NCBI GenBank assembly: GCA_049306095.1
Contig: JBAQPU010000030.1
Span: 124,001 to 188,000, forward strand
Reading direction: 5' to 3'
Source: UBA2336 sp049306095
GTDB lineage: Bacteria > Bacteroidota > Bacteroidia > Cytophagales > Cyclobacteriaceae
DNA: 64,000 nt
Shown: positions 49,519-57,217 of the stretch, one piece after another
How the letters are laid out: every line of letters begins with the position of its first letter
Numbering within the stretch: position 1 is the stretch's first letter
Program-made: the position numbers and the translations under genes
Notes under the pieces: model-generated
What the model was told of the DNA's origin: nothing
What the model saw: the letters and a program-made list of their open reading frames with translations, nothing else
Databases searched by the model: none

Positions 49519-50394
49519 ATGAGCGTACTTGTCAACAAAAACTCACGTGTAATTGTACAGGGTTTTACCGGATCGGAAGGTTCTTTCCATGCCGGTCAGA
49601 TGATTGAATATGGTACCAATGTAGTAGGTGGCGTAACACCCGGAAAAGGAGGTACTGAGCACTTAGGGCGCCCGGTATTTAATTCGGTGAAGGAAGCCGT
49701 TGATAAAACAGGTGCAGATGTTTCAATCATTTTTGTTCCTCCGGCTTTTGCTGCGGATGCCATTATGGAGGCTGCCGATGCAGGGATTAAAGTAATCATT
49801 GCGATTACTGAAGGAATACCCGTGAAGGATATGATGACAGCTAAAAAGTACATTCAAAGTAAAAAAGCTGTGCTGATCGGCCCGAACTGCCCGGGGGTTA
49901 TTACTCCCGGAGAAGCGAAGGTGGGTATTATGCCGGGGTTTGTTTTTAAGAAGGGAAAAGTGGGCGTAGTGTCAAAATCAGGTACGCTCACGTATGAAGC
50001 TGCCGATCAGATTGTAAAAGCAGGCCTAGGCGTTTCTACTGCTATTGGAATTGGCGGAGACCCGATTATCGGTACCCCAACGAAAGATGCTGTGGAAATG
50101 TTGATGAATGACCCGGAGACTGATGCTGTGGTCATGATTGGTGAGATTGGTGGAAACTATGAACCACTGGCAGCCCGTTGGATCAAAGAATCTGGAATTA
50201 AAAAACCGGTTGTTGGTTTCATTGCCGGACAAACTGCCCCTCCTGGAAGAAGGATGGGTCATGCCGGTGCCATCATCGGGGGCGCTGAAGACACTGCCGC
50301 AGCTAAAATGAAGATTATGAGAGAATGCGGGATTCACGTAGTGGAATCCCCTGCTGAAATCGGTGAAACAATATTAAAAGTGCTGAAGAAGTAG
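49519..50394 (+). CDS. sucD: Succinyl-CoA synthetase subunit alpha
   Basis: The 291-residue protein has the CoA-binding Rossmann domain (RVIVQGFTGSEGSFHAGQMIEYGTNVVGGVTPGKGG), GPNCPGVITPGEAKVGIMPG, VGVVSKSGTLTYEA, GIGGDPIIGT, and the ligase part with the phosphorylated His in PPGRRMGHAGAIIGG. It makes ATP or GTP from succinyl-CoA in the TCA cycle. sucC is not adjacent, which is usual in Bacteroidota. It has a perfect phylum-type promoter and ends one base before the convergent small gene. Confidence 0.97.
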   Translation: MSVLVNKNSRVIVQGFTGSEGSFHAGQMIEYGTNVVGGVTPGKGGTEHLGRPVFNSVKEAVDKTGADVSIIFVPPAFAADAIMEAADAGIKVIIAITEGIPVKDMMTAKKYIQSKKAVLIGPNCPGVITPGEAKVGIMPGFVFKKGKVGVVSKSGTLTYEAADQIVKAGLGVSTAIGIGGDPIIGTPTKDAVEMLMNDPETDAVVMIGEIGGNYEPLAARWIKESGIKKPVVGFIAGQTAPPGRRMGHAGAIIGGAEDTAAAKMKIMRECGIHVVESPAEIGETILKVLKK

Positions 50395-50395
50395 A

Positions 50396-50647
50396 TCAGA
50401 ATGCAGCTTTGAATTCTCGTTCCAGGTAGCTGTTAAATTCTTTCACGCTGGGAAATGTAGTCACCCGTTCCGGGTTCATCTCCGTGTTGTCCTGCTTGAA
50501 AATTACTTCCACACAAAAATCCTTCAGCATATACAAGTATGCTTTTCTGCCATTCTTCAACCGCGTTCCTAACATTGTACCCCGCTCATGCAAGTATGCT
50601 ACCTTCTTGTTTTCTGAGAGGAATTTGAAAATCATTCTACCGATCAT
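50396..50647 (-). CDS. Small conserved-looking hypothetical protein
   Basis: An 83-residue protein, possibly starting at the second Met (residue 6, IFKFLSENKKVAYL). It is a mixed alpha/beta sequence without signal peptide or membrane segment: GTMLGTRLKNGRKAYLYMLKDFCVEVIFKQDN, then TTFPSVKEFNSYLEREFKAAF. I recall similar short proteins in this phylum but no function. It is convergent with sucD, with one base between the two stop codons. The 251-bp gap upstream of it (50648-50898) holds nothing certain; a 35-codon ORF at 50755-50862 is probably chance. Confidence 0.65.
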   Translation of the reverse strand: MIGRMIFKFLSENKKVAYLHERGTMLGTRLKNGRKAYLYMLKDFCVEVIFKQDNTEMNPERVTTFPSVKEFNSYLEREFKAAF

Positions 50648-50898
50648 AACGTTTAAAAATTTTGGTCTTTTGTCTAATTGATACGTGAAGGTAGAACGGT
50701 TGTTGACAGGATCATATTCGACCCTTTTTTAGAGGCTTAAGGTTTGGGGTAGAAATGAAAGGCTGGCAGCAGAATCAAACCAGTACCAGCAAAACCTTAC
50801 GTGAGGGAATAGGCTATTTTTATAAAATCGCTTTAAATAAGCTGAAAAGGCATCCTTTTTAGGGATTTCAAGCCAAAATATTGCAAGGACTTATTTTC

Positions 50899-52242
50899 TT
50901 ACAATAGCTCATTTGCCAGGTTGGCCAACTCAGAGCGTTCGCCCTTTTCCAGGGTAATGTGGGCATACAACTCATGGTTTTTCAACCGGTCGATCAGGTA
51001 GGATAACCCATTGCTTTGCGAGTCAAGGTATGGGGTGTCAATCTGATGAATGTCGCCCGTAAAAATAAACTTGGTGTTTTCACCCGCCCGGGTAATGATC
51101 GTTTTAACTTCGTGGGGGGTGAGGTTCTGAGCTTCATCCACAATAAAACAAATGTTGGAAAGGCTTCTTCCGCGAATGTAGGCGAGTGGGGTAATAACCA
51201 GTTTTTCCTGGTTAACCATTTCTGTGATTTTAGAGTACTCTTTATCGGTTTCGCTGTACTGATTTTGGATAAATTTCAAGTTATCCCACAGCGGCTCCAT
51301 ATAAGGATTCAACTTGGATTTAATATCTCCGGGCAAATATCCGATATCCTTATTGCTCAACGGCACGATTGGACGCGCCAGGTAAATCTGTTTAAATTCT
51401 CTTTTCTGCTCCAATGCCGCAGCAAGCGCCAAAAGTGTTTTGCCGGTACCGGCTACACCTTGTAAGGAAACAAGTTTTATCTCGGGCTTTAATACAGCAT
51501 GAATGGCAAACGTTTGCTCGGCATTACGCGGCTTAACACCATACACCGAACGTTTCTCCACTTGTTCCACCATTTCATTTAAGGGGTTATAGTAAGCCAG
51601 TACCGATTTTTTGCCGCTCTTTAAAATATAGAAGTGGTTTTTTTCGGGCACTACATTTCCAAGAATTTCGGCCGGTGGGCAATATCCCTTTTCGTACAAC
51701 AGGTTGATCATGTTGGCATCAACATCTTCAATGATCGTACGCCCGGTGTAAAGGGATGAAATATTTTGAACCTTGCCGGTGGTGTAATCTTCTGCCTGCA
51801 GGCCAAGCGCTTTCGCTTTCAAGCGAAGGTTAACGTCTTTCGAAACGAGAATAATTTTCCTCCCTTTTTCTTCTTTTTGAAGCAGGAGTGCAGAGTTTAA
51901 GATGCGGTGATCAGCTTTATCTTCATTAAAAACCTTGTTGGCATCCATGGAACCATTTCCGCCAGTATCCATCAACACCTTAAAGTTGCCTTTACTTTTG
52001 CCGTTGAGGGGATTCCAGTTATGAAGAAGTTGGTCTTTGGCGAGTTTATCAATCAGCCGTATGAATTCGCGAGCCTCGAAATTTTTGGTGTCGTTGCCTT
52101 TTTTGAAGTTGTCGAGTTCCTCCAGTACGGTAATCGGAATTCCTATATCGTGTTCATCAAAGTTGAGTATGGAATTGTGTTCATAAATAATAACAGAAGT
52201 ATCCAGCACGAAGATCTTCTTCTCCTTTTTGGTTTTCGACAT
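50899..52242 (-). CDS. PIN-domain/PhoH-family ATPase (YlaK-like)
   Basis: The 447-residue protein begins with a PIN-type RNase domain (KKIFVLDTSVIIYEHNSI, ITVLEELDNFKKG, ADHRILNSALLLQKEEKGRKIILVSKDVNLRLKA, where the acidic residues match the PIN metal site). From residue about 230 it continues into a PhoH ATPase: Walker A GVAGTGKTLLALAAAL, IYLARPIVPLSNKDIGYLPGD, Walker B FIVDEAQNLTPHEVKTIITRAGENTKFIFTGD. Related PIN-PhoH proteins unwind and cleave RNA. It is monocistronic, with about 98 bp to the next gene. Confidence 0.93.
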   Translation of the reverse strand: MSKTKKEKKIFVLDTSVIIYEHNSILNFDEHDIGIPITVLEELDNFKKGNDTKNFEAREFIRLIDKLAKDQLLHNWNPLNGKSKGNFKVLMDTGGNGSMDANKVFNEDKADHRILNSALLLQKEEKGRKIILVSKDVNLRLKAKALGLQAEDYTTGKVQNISSLYTGRTIIEDVDANMINLLYEKGYCPPAEILGNVVPEKNHFYILKSGKKSVLAYYNPLNEMVEQVEKRSVYGVKPRNAEQTFAIHAVLKPEIKLVSLQGVAGTGKTLLALAAALEQKREFKQIYLARPIVPLSNKDIGYLPGDIKSKLNPYMEPLWDNLKFIQNQYSETDKEYSKITEMVNQEKLVITPLAYIRGRSLSNICFIVDEAQNLTPHEVKTIITRAGENTKFIFTGDIHQIDTPYLDSQSNGLSYLIDRLKNHELYAHITLEKGERSELANLANELL

Positions 52243-52340
52243 ACTTTACAAAGAACTAGTTGGTTAAATGTAAAGAAATCATTGCCAAAAAAGGAAGAGG
52301 TGAAAAAGTGAAAGTTTTTGGTAATTTTACGCTCCCAACA

Positions 52341-53861
52341 TTAGAGAGCACTCCCCCTTGTGCCTCCTTCCTCGGCATCATCATCTTCATGTGATTCCTT
52401 AGGTAGTGTAAACATGCTGCTGAGCAAATCTTTAAACTGATGACCTTGTGTTAAATTGTGTTTACTGATCAGGCTATATTCTGCTAAACCGTGTAAAGCG
52501 AATTCCATCAGGAAAAATTTTACAGATGTGCCTTGGCCCTTGTGAAATTCCAGTATTAGTTCGTGTAGTCCGGGAACACCCTTTAGTGCCTTTTCAAATT
52601 CCGGTTGTTTCATATCACTGAGTAGGTCAACCGTGTTGCCATCGCTGAACCAATCGGTTATTTTTTTATACGGACTTTTATCTTTTTGCTTTCTGAATTT
52701 TTCGGGATTTGGGAAGTAGTTGACAAACTGTGTTCGAATGGCTTTGCCAATCAGGTTTTGCGCCACAATACCGGGGCCCTCTTGTTCGCCCTCATACACG
52801 AGCTCAACTTTTCCTGTAATGGCCGGAATGACTCCGATAAAATCTGTGATTCGAATGGCCGCATCCTTCTCCTGATTAATAATGCTTCTGCGCTCGGCAG
52901 CGGCAACCAGGTTTTCGTAAGCAGAAATAGTAAGACGGGCAGAGACACCACTTTTTGAATCAATGTATTCACTTTTGCGTGCCTCAAAGGCGATCTGCTC
53001 AACCAGGTCTTTCGCAAGTTCGTGAACGGTAACTATTTTATGTTGTTCCTCTTTCAAGCGTGCTTCTTGTGCGGTAATGCGCTTGCCAATTTCGAGGGCT
53101 TTCGGGTAGTGTGTAATAATCTGACTGCCGATGCGGTCTTTTAAAGGAGTTACAATGCTGCCGCGGTTGGTGTAGTCTTCCGGGTTGGCCGTAAAAACAA
53201 ACTGGAGGTCCAACGGCATTCTGATTTTAAATCCGCGAATTTGAATGTCGCCCTCCTGTAATATATTGAATAGAGCCACCTGGATGCGAGCCTGTAAATC
53301 AGGCAACTCGTTGATCACGAAGATGCACCGGTTGGAACGGGGGATCAATCCAAAATGGATCACGCGTTCATCGGAGTAGGGTAATTTTAGTGAAGCGGCT
53401 TTGATTGGATCCACATCGCCAATTAAATCGGCAATGGAAACATCGGGGGTGGCCAGTTTTTCGGTATAGCGTTCATCGCGATGCATCCAGTGAATGGGTG
53501 TATCATCGCCAAGTTCCAGAAGCTTGTCTTTAGCATAGCGTGAAAGCGGATGGAAGGGGTCATCATTCAACTCCGACCCTGCCACCACCGGGATAAATTC
53601 ATCCAACAGGTTGATCATGAGGCGGGCTAATCGGGTTTTGGCCTGGCCCCGTAACCCCAGTAAATTAATATCGTGCCCCGCCAGTATGGCTCGCTCTAAA
53701 TCGGGAATAACGGTTTCTTCATACCCCCAGATACCTTCAAATACGGGTTCTTTCCTGCGAAGTTTTTGAATCAGGTTTTCGCGTAGTTCATCCTTGATTG
53801 ATCTTGATTGATACTCAGAGTCTTTAAGTTGTTTTAGTGTTTTGATTTTTGAGTGGTCCAT
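52341..53861 (-). CDS. AAA ATPase, magnesium-chelatase (ChlI/MoxR-like) type
   Basis: About 506 residues from the ATG at 53861; a longer frame reaching 54023 only reads through a repeat array and the end of the next gene. Walker A is GLRGQAKTR, with Ala where most P-loops have Gly, and the Walker B region is CIFVINELPDL, with Asn where Asp-Glu is usual. Further motifs are FTANPEDYTNRGSIVTPLKDRIGSQI (sensor 1 and arginine finger), RKSEYIDSKSGVSARLTISAYENLVAAAERR. It is the ATPase partner of the VWA protein encoded just upstream. Such pairs act as metal-insertion or cofactor-assembly chaperones; the target here is unknown. Confidence 0.85.
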   Translation of the reverse strand: MDHSKIKTLKQLKDSEYQSRSIKDELRENLIQKLRRKEPVFEGIWGYEETVIPDLERAILAGHDINLLGLRGQAKTRLARLMINLLDEFIPVVAGSELNDDPFHPLSRYAKDKLLELGDDTPIHWMHRDERYTEKLATPDVSIADLIGDVDPIKAASLKLPYSDERVIHFGLIPRSNRCIFVINELPDLQARIQVALFNILQEGDIQIRGFKIRMPLDLQFVFTANPEDYTNRGSIVTPLKDRIGSQIITHYPKALEIGKRITAQEARLKEEQHKIVTVHELAKDLVEQIAFEARKSEYIDSKSGVSARLTISAYENLVAAAERRSIINQEKDAAIRITDFIGVIPAITGKVELVYEGEQEGPGIVAQNLIGKAIRTQFVNYFPNPEKFRKQKDKSPYKKITDWFSDGNTVDLLSDMKQPEFEKALKGVPGLHELILEFHKGQGTSVKFFLMEFALHGLAEYSLISKHNLTQGHQFKDLLSSMFTLPKESHEDDDAEEGGTRGSAL

Positions 53862-53875
53862 TTTTTCAAGTTTAA

Positions 53876-53931
53876 GCTGCGAGTTTCGAGCTTTAAGTTT
53901 CGAGTTCGTAACTCGTAGCTCAAAGCTCGTA
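53876..53931. repeat. Heptad-period array between the VWA and AAA genes
   Basis: Eight units of exactly 7: GCTGCGA, GTTTCGA, GCTTTAA, GTTTCGA, GTTCGTA, ACTCGTA, GCTCAAA, GCTCGTA. The second half is an approximate inverse complement of the first. Read on the minus strand it fakes an N-terminal extension of the ATPase. Confidence 0.85.
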
Positions 53932-53937
53932 GCCTCT

Positions 53938-55035
53938 TTAGAAATTCTTCCTTCTATTCTTTTTAAAGTCTTCAAATACGAGATTACCCAATCCCTGAAG
54001 TCCGCTGTAATAAGCGTTTCCATTATTCACTTTTGTAAACTCACGAACAAAAGCCTTCAGGTATGGGTCGGTGGCAATCATAAATGTTGTTACCGGTATT
54101 TTTAACTTTTTAAGTTGAGCGGCCAGGTTGTAGGTTCGATTTAAAATTTTTGAATCCAACCCAAAACTGTTTTTATAGTAGCGGATACCTTCTTTGATGC
54201 AGGTAGGCTTTCCATCGGTGATCATGAAAATTTGTTTGTTGGGGTTTTTCTTTCGCCTGAGCAAATCCATTGCCAGTTCGAGCCCTGAAACAGTATTGGT
54301 ATGATATGGTCCTACCTGCAGGTAGGGCAGGTCTTTAATTTCAATTTGCCAGGCGTCATCGCCAAACACTAAAATATCAAGGGTGTCTTTCGGGTATTTT
54401 TTAGTTATCAACTCGGCTAACGCCATGGCCACTTTTTTTGCTGGTGTAATTCTATCTTCACCATATAAAATCATGGAATGGGAAATATCAATCATTAAAA
54501 CGGTAGAGGTTTGTGTTTTATACTCACGTTCAATGATCTCGAGGTCCTCTTCTGTCATGAAAAAATTTTCTACTCCATGATTGATTTGGGCGTTGCGGAG
54601 TGAGTCGGTTACGGAAATCTGATCCAGCGTATCGCCAAATTCGTACGCCCTTCGTTCGGTGGTGGGTTCTCCGTCACGACCGGTATGAAAGGTATTGTGT
54701 TCACCCCCTTTTGACTTTTTCAGTTGTCCGAAAATTTCTTCCAGGGCCGATTGGCGGAGGTTTTGTTCACTTTTAGCCCGGAGTTTGAATTCGCCATTCG
54801 GGCCATTTTCTGTAATGTATCCCTCCCTTTTTAGCTGTTCAATGAAGTCGCCAATACCGTACCCATCGTTGGTGAGCTTGTATTGTTTATCCAATTCTGT
54901 AAGCCATTGCAGGGCTTCAGACACGTTTCCCGAGGTAATCAGAGCCAGTTGCATGAAGATTTTCAGCAGCTTTTCAAAGTCGCTTTTAGTTTGTTCAGGC
55001 GGGGGTATATAGTTGCTAAAACGGTATCCGAGCAT
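53938..55035 (-). CDS. VWA-domain protein (ChlD/CoxE-like partner)
   Basis: A 365-residue protein. The N-terminal half is helical and charged (SDFEKLLKIFMQLALITSGNVSEALQWL, LRQSALEEIFGQLKKSKGG). The C-terminal half is a von Willebrand A domain with MIDAS motif MIDISHSM, then RITPAKKVAMALAELI, DTLDILVFGDDAW, VGPYHTNTVSGLELAMDLLRRKK and IFMITDGKPT. It is encoded 76 bp upstream of the AAA ATPase on the same strand, the classical AAA-VWA pairing. The metal-dependent adhesion site probably holds the substrate or the client protein. Cytoplasmic; no signal peptide. Confidence 0.9.
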   Translation of the reverse strand: MLGYRFSNYIPPPEQTKSDFEKLLKIFMQLALITSGNVSEALQWLTELDKQYKLTNDGYGIGDFIEQLKREGYITENGPNGEFKLRAKSEQNLRQSALEEIFGQLKKSKGGEHNTFHTGRDGEPTTERRAYEFGDTLDQISVTDSLRNAQINHGVENFFMTEEDLEIIEREYKTQTSTVLMIDISHSMILYGEDRITPAKKVAMALAELITKKYPKDTLDILVFGDDAWQIEIKDLPYLQVGPYHTNTVSGLELAMDLLRRKKNPNKQIFMITDGKPTCIKEGIRYYKNSFGLDSKILNRTYNLAAQLKKLKIPVTTFMIATDPYLKAFVREFTKVNNGNAYYSGLQGLGNLVFEDFKKNRRKNF

Positions 55036-55151
55036 AAATTCACTGAAAATTCCTCCTACCTAAACCAATTAGGAGTGGTTTATGTTTCTTAATAAGTGTT
55101 TAATTTAGCCCATATTGCAGGAACCATGTAATAAAATGAACGTTATTATCG

Positions 55152-55181
55152 TTTCCGGGCAGCCACTTAGGGTTACTTTTG
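55152..55181 (+). promoter_or_regulatory. Promoter of the small lipoprotein gene
   Basis: TTTC (55152-55155), 18-nt spacer, TACTTTTG (55174-55181). The -7 box is an exact match; the -33 box is one base off. It is 24 bp before the ATG. Confidence 0.55.
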
Positions 55182-55204
55182 TATCGTTTTAAAAATGTAG
55201 AAAT

Positions 55205-55327
55205 ATGAAAAGATCTGTATTGGTTTTAATCGCAGCGGCATTTATGTTGGCCTCATGTTCGCAATACACATGCCCTACGTATGGCAAGGCAACTCCGGCC
55301 AAGCCTGCGAAGCAAGTAAGAATTTAA
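55205..55327 (+). CDS. Small lipoprotein, 40 residues
   Basis: The peptide begins KRSVLVLIAAAFMLASC, a complete lipoprotein signal with lipobox LASC (Cys at residue 18), and continues SQYTCPTYGKATPAKPAKQVRI, so the mature peptide is only 23 residues with a second Cys and a Lys/Pro-rich tail. Such mini-lipoproteins are common in Bacteroidota and are usually missed. It has a good promoter upstream and an intrinsic terminator 30 bp downstream, which makes it a complete single-gene transcription unit. No function can be named. Confidence 0.8.
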   Translation: MKRSVLVLIAAAFMLASCSQYTCPTYGKATPAKPAKQVRI

Positions 55328-55356
55328 TCGAAATTTTATGATAGAGGGGAATGGGT

Positions 55357-55396
55357 AAACCCTTCTTTCGCTATGCGCGAGAGGAGGGTTTTTTTA
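55357..55396 (+). terminator. Terminator between the lipoprotein and the hydroxylase gene
   Basis: AAACCCTTCT...AGAGGAGGGTTT with an inner CGC/GCG, then TTTTT. It closes the lipoprotein unit and overlaps the tail of the convergent gene. Confidence 0.75.
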
Positions 55397-56029
55397 ATGC
55401 GCTTCGGTATGTGATCGGATGGGCTTATTCATCGTTCCATAAATATAATCCCAGAGCGGAGACGACACGCCAAATACCATTTCACCATTTTTATAATGAT
55501 GAGTTCCGTGGTTGATCCACAGGTATTTTAAAAAATTTTTCGGGGGCTGATACGCATGCACCATATAATGTACCGATAGGTAGGCTGCATACCCGGTCAG
55601 GAATCCCGGCAGAAAAGCAAAGGCATAATCGCCTATGATCAGGCGGAACAACAATAACAATACTGTAGCCAGGGTTATGCTCATGAGTGGTGGCATGGCT
55701 AAGCGCGTTTTATCTTTAGGGAATTCATGGTGAACACCGTGAATTGTGTATTGAATTTTCTCCTTTTGGGCAGTACTGGTATCCATATGAAATAACGAGC
55801 GGTGAGCCCAATATTCCACCCAGGTGAAAAATAAGAGCCCTAACAAAAACAATCCAATGGTTACCCATGGCGACAGACTTGTGTGCGTAACACTCCAGTA
55901 CAAGAGAACCGCTGAGTATGAAAAGAAAACCGTAAGCGGTATGGAAATGTGCGTGCGGCTCAGTTTCTCCAGAATAGGGTTTTGAAATAATTGCTTTGTT
56001 CCTTTGTGTTGCGGTTTCACCTCAGCCAT
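55394..56029 (-). CDS. Fatty-acid hydroxylase/sterol desaturase superfamily protein
   Basis: About 211 residues from the ATG at 56029 (AEVKPQHKGTKQLF); the longer open frame overlaps the bshA gene and is not used. Four membrane segments surround the di-iron histidine motifs HRSLFH, HGVHHEFP, HYMVH and HGTHHY. The family comprises FA2H-like fatty-acid 2-hydroxylases and related enzymes that use oxygen at the membrane. In Bacteroidota the likely substrate is a sphingolipid or a fatty acid of an envelope lipid; this is inference. It lies 34 bp after bshA on the same strand. Confidence 0.85.
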   Translation of the reverse strand: MAEVKPQHKGTKQLFQNPILEKLSRTHISIPLTVFFSYSAVLLYWSVTHTSLSPWVTIGLFLLGLLFFTWVEYWAHRSLFHMDTSTAQKEKIQYTIHGVHHEFPKDKTRLAMPPLMSITLATVLLLLFRLIIGDYAFAFLPGFLTGYAAYLSVHYMVHAYQPPKNFLKYLWINHGTHHYKNGEMVFGVSSPLWDYIYGTMNKPIRSHTEAH

Positions 56030-56063
56030 AACTCGAAATTTTTGCAAATTTAACGCTCTGGTT

Positions 56064-57215
56064 TTAAATAGAAACATTAGCCCCTGCCTTTTCCATAACC
56101 TTTTGATAGTAGGCCTCATAAATCGGTAAAATGCGGCTAATATCGAATTCCTGCGCCCTTGCCAGGGCATTTTGCTTGAATTTGGGTAAGTTCTTTTTAT
56201 CCAGAACAAAGAGGGCATTGCGGGTCATATCCTCGATATCGCCAATGTTGCTGAGAAAACCCGTAACCCCGTGGATGTTCAGCTCCGGAATACCGCCCGT
56301 ATTGGAAGAAATTACCGGTACTTCACATGCCATGGCCTCCAGCGCGGCCAATCCGAAACTCTCTTTTTCAGAAGGCATCAAAAACAAATCGGCAACAGAA
56401 AGCACTTCTTCCACAGCTTCCAATTTTCCCAGGAAGCGGATGTCGTCACAAATACCCAGGTCGCGGCATTGTTGTTCGGCATGGACCCGTTCCGGACCAT
56501 CACCGATCATGAGCAGCTTGGCGGGAATCTCTTTATGAATGTTATAGAAGACGTTAATGACATCGCCAACCCTTTTTACTTTTCGAAAATTGGAAGTGTG
56601 CACCACCAGCATTTCATTATTCGGGCAAATTGCTTTTTTGAAATGATCCTTTTTTTGTTTCTTAAACTTGGCCAGGTCAATAAAATTGGGGATCACTTTA
56701 ATTTCATTGGTGATCTTAAAATGTTCGAGCGTTTCTTTTTTCAGATCTTCTGAAACAGCCGTTACGCCATCCGATTGGTTAATGCTGAAGGTAACCACCG
56801 GCTCATACGAAGCATCCTTTCCAACCAACGTAATGTCGGTTCCGTGCAGGGTGGTAACAACAGGAACAGAAATACCGTGTGTTTTTAAAATTTGTTTTGC
56901 CATGTACGCTGCTGAGGCATGCGGAATAGCATAGTGTACATGAAGCAGGTCAAGTTTTTCGTTCATAGCCACGCTTACCATTTTGCTGGCCAGGGCCAGT
57001 TCGTAAGGAGGATATTCGAACAACGGATACGACCGAAAATCTACCTCGTGATAAAAGAGGTTTTCGTTTAGGAAATCAAGGCGGCTGGGTTGGGAGTAGG
57101 TAATGAAATGAACTTTATGTCCTTCTTGTGCCAGGGCCTTGCCCAGTTCGGTGGCTACTACTCCGCTTCCTCCAAAAGTGGGATAGCATACAATGCCTAT
57201 TTTGATCTGCTCCAT
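56064..57215 (-). CDS. bshA: Bacillithiol biosynthesis glycosyltransferase BshA
   Basis: The 383-residue GT4 enzyme starts KIGIVCYPTFGGSGVVATELGKALA, diagnostic of N-acetyl-alpha-D-glucosaminyl L-malate synthase. Further motifs: HVHYAIPHASAAY, VTTLHGTDITLVG, VIPNFIDLAKF, HTSNFRKVKR, PSEKESFGLAALEAMACEVPVISSNTGGIPE (donor E-x7-E). It joins GlcNAc to L-malate in the first step of bacillithiol, the main low-molecular-weight thiol of many Bacteroidota. It sits 2 bp downstream of the GH3-fusion gene. bshB and bshC are not in the window. Confidence 0.95.
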   Translation of the reverse strand: MEQIKIGIVCYPTFGGSGVVATELGKALAQEGHKVHFITYSQPSRLDFLNENLFYHEVDFRSYPLFEYPPYELALASKMVSVAMNEKLDLLHVHYAIPHASAAYMAKQILKTHGISVPVVTTLHGTDITLVGKDASYEPVVTFSINQSDGVTAVSEDLKKETLEHFKITNEIKVIPNFIDLAKFKKQKKDHFKKAICPNNEMLVVHTSNFRKVKRVGDVINVFYNIHKEIPAKLLMIGDGPERVHAEQQCRDLGICDDIRFLGKLEAVEEVLSVADLFLMPSEKESFGLAALEAMACEVPVISSNTGGIPELNIHGVTGFLSNIGDIEDMTRNALFVLDKKNLPKFKQNALARAQEFDISRILPIYEAYYQKVMEKAGANVSI

Positions 57216-57217
57216 TT

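Noticed and set aside
50755..50862. A 35-residue ORF in the gap upstream of the small gene beside sucD
   Set aside because: No promoter, no recognisable domain or signal peptide, and ORFs of this length are expected by chance.
56030..56218. N-terminal extension of the fatty-acid hydroxylase gene
   Set aside because: It overlaps the 3' end of bshA in another frame and lacks similarity; the ATG at 56029 is adequate.
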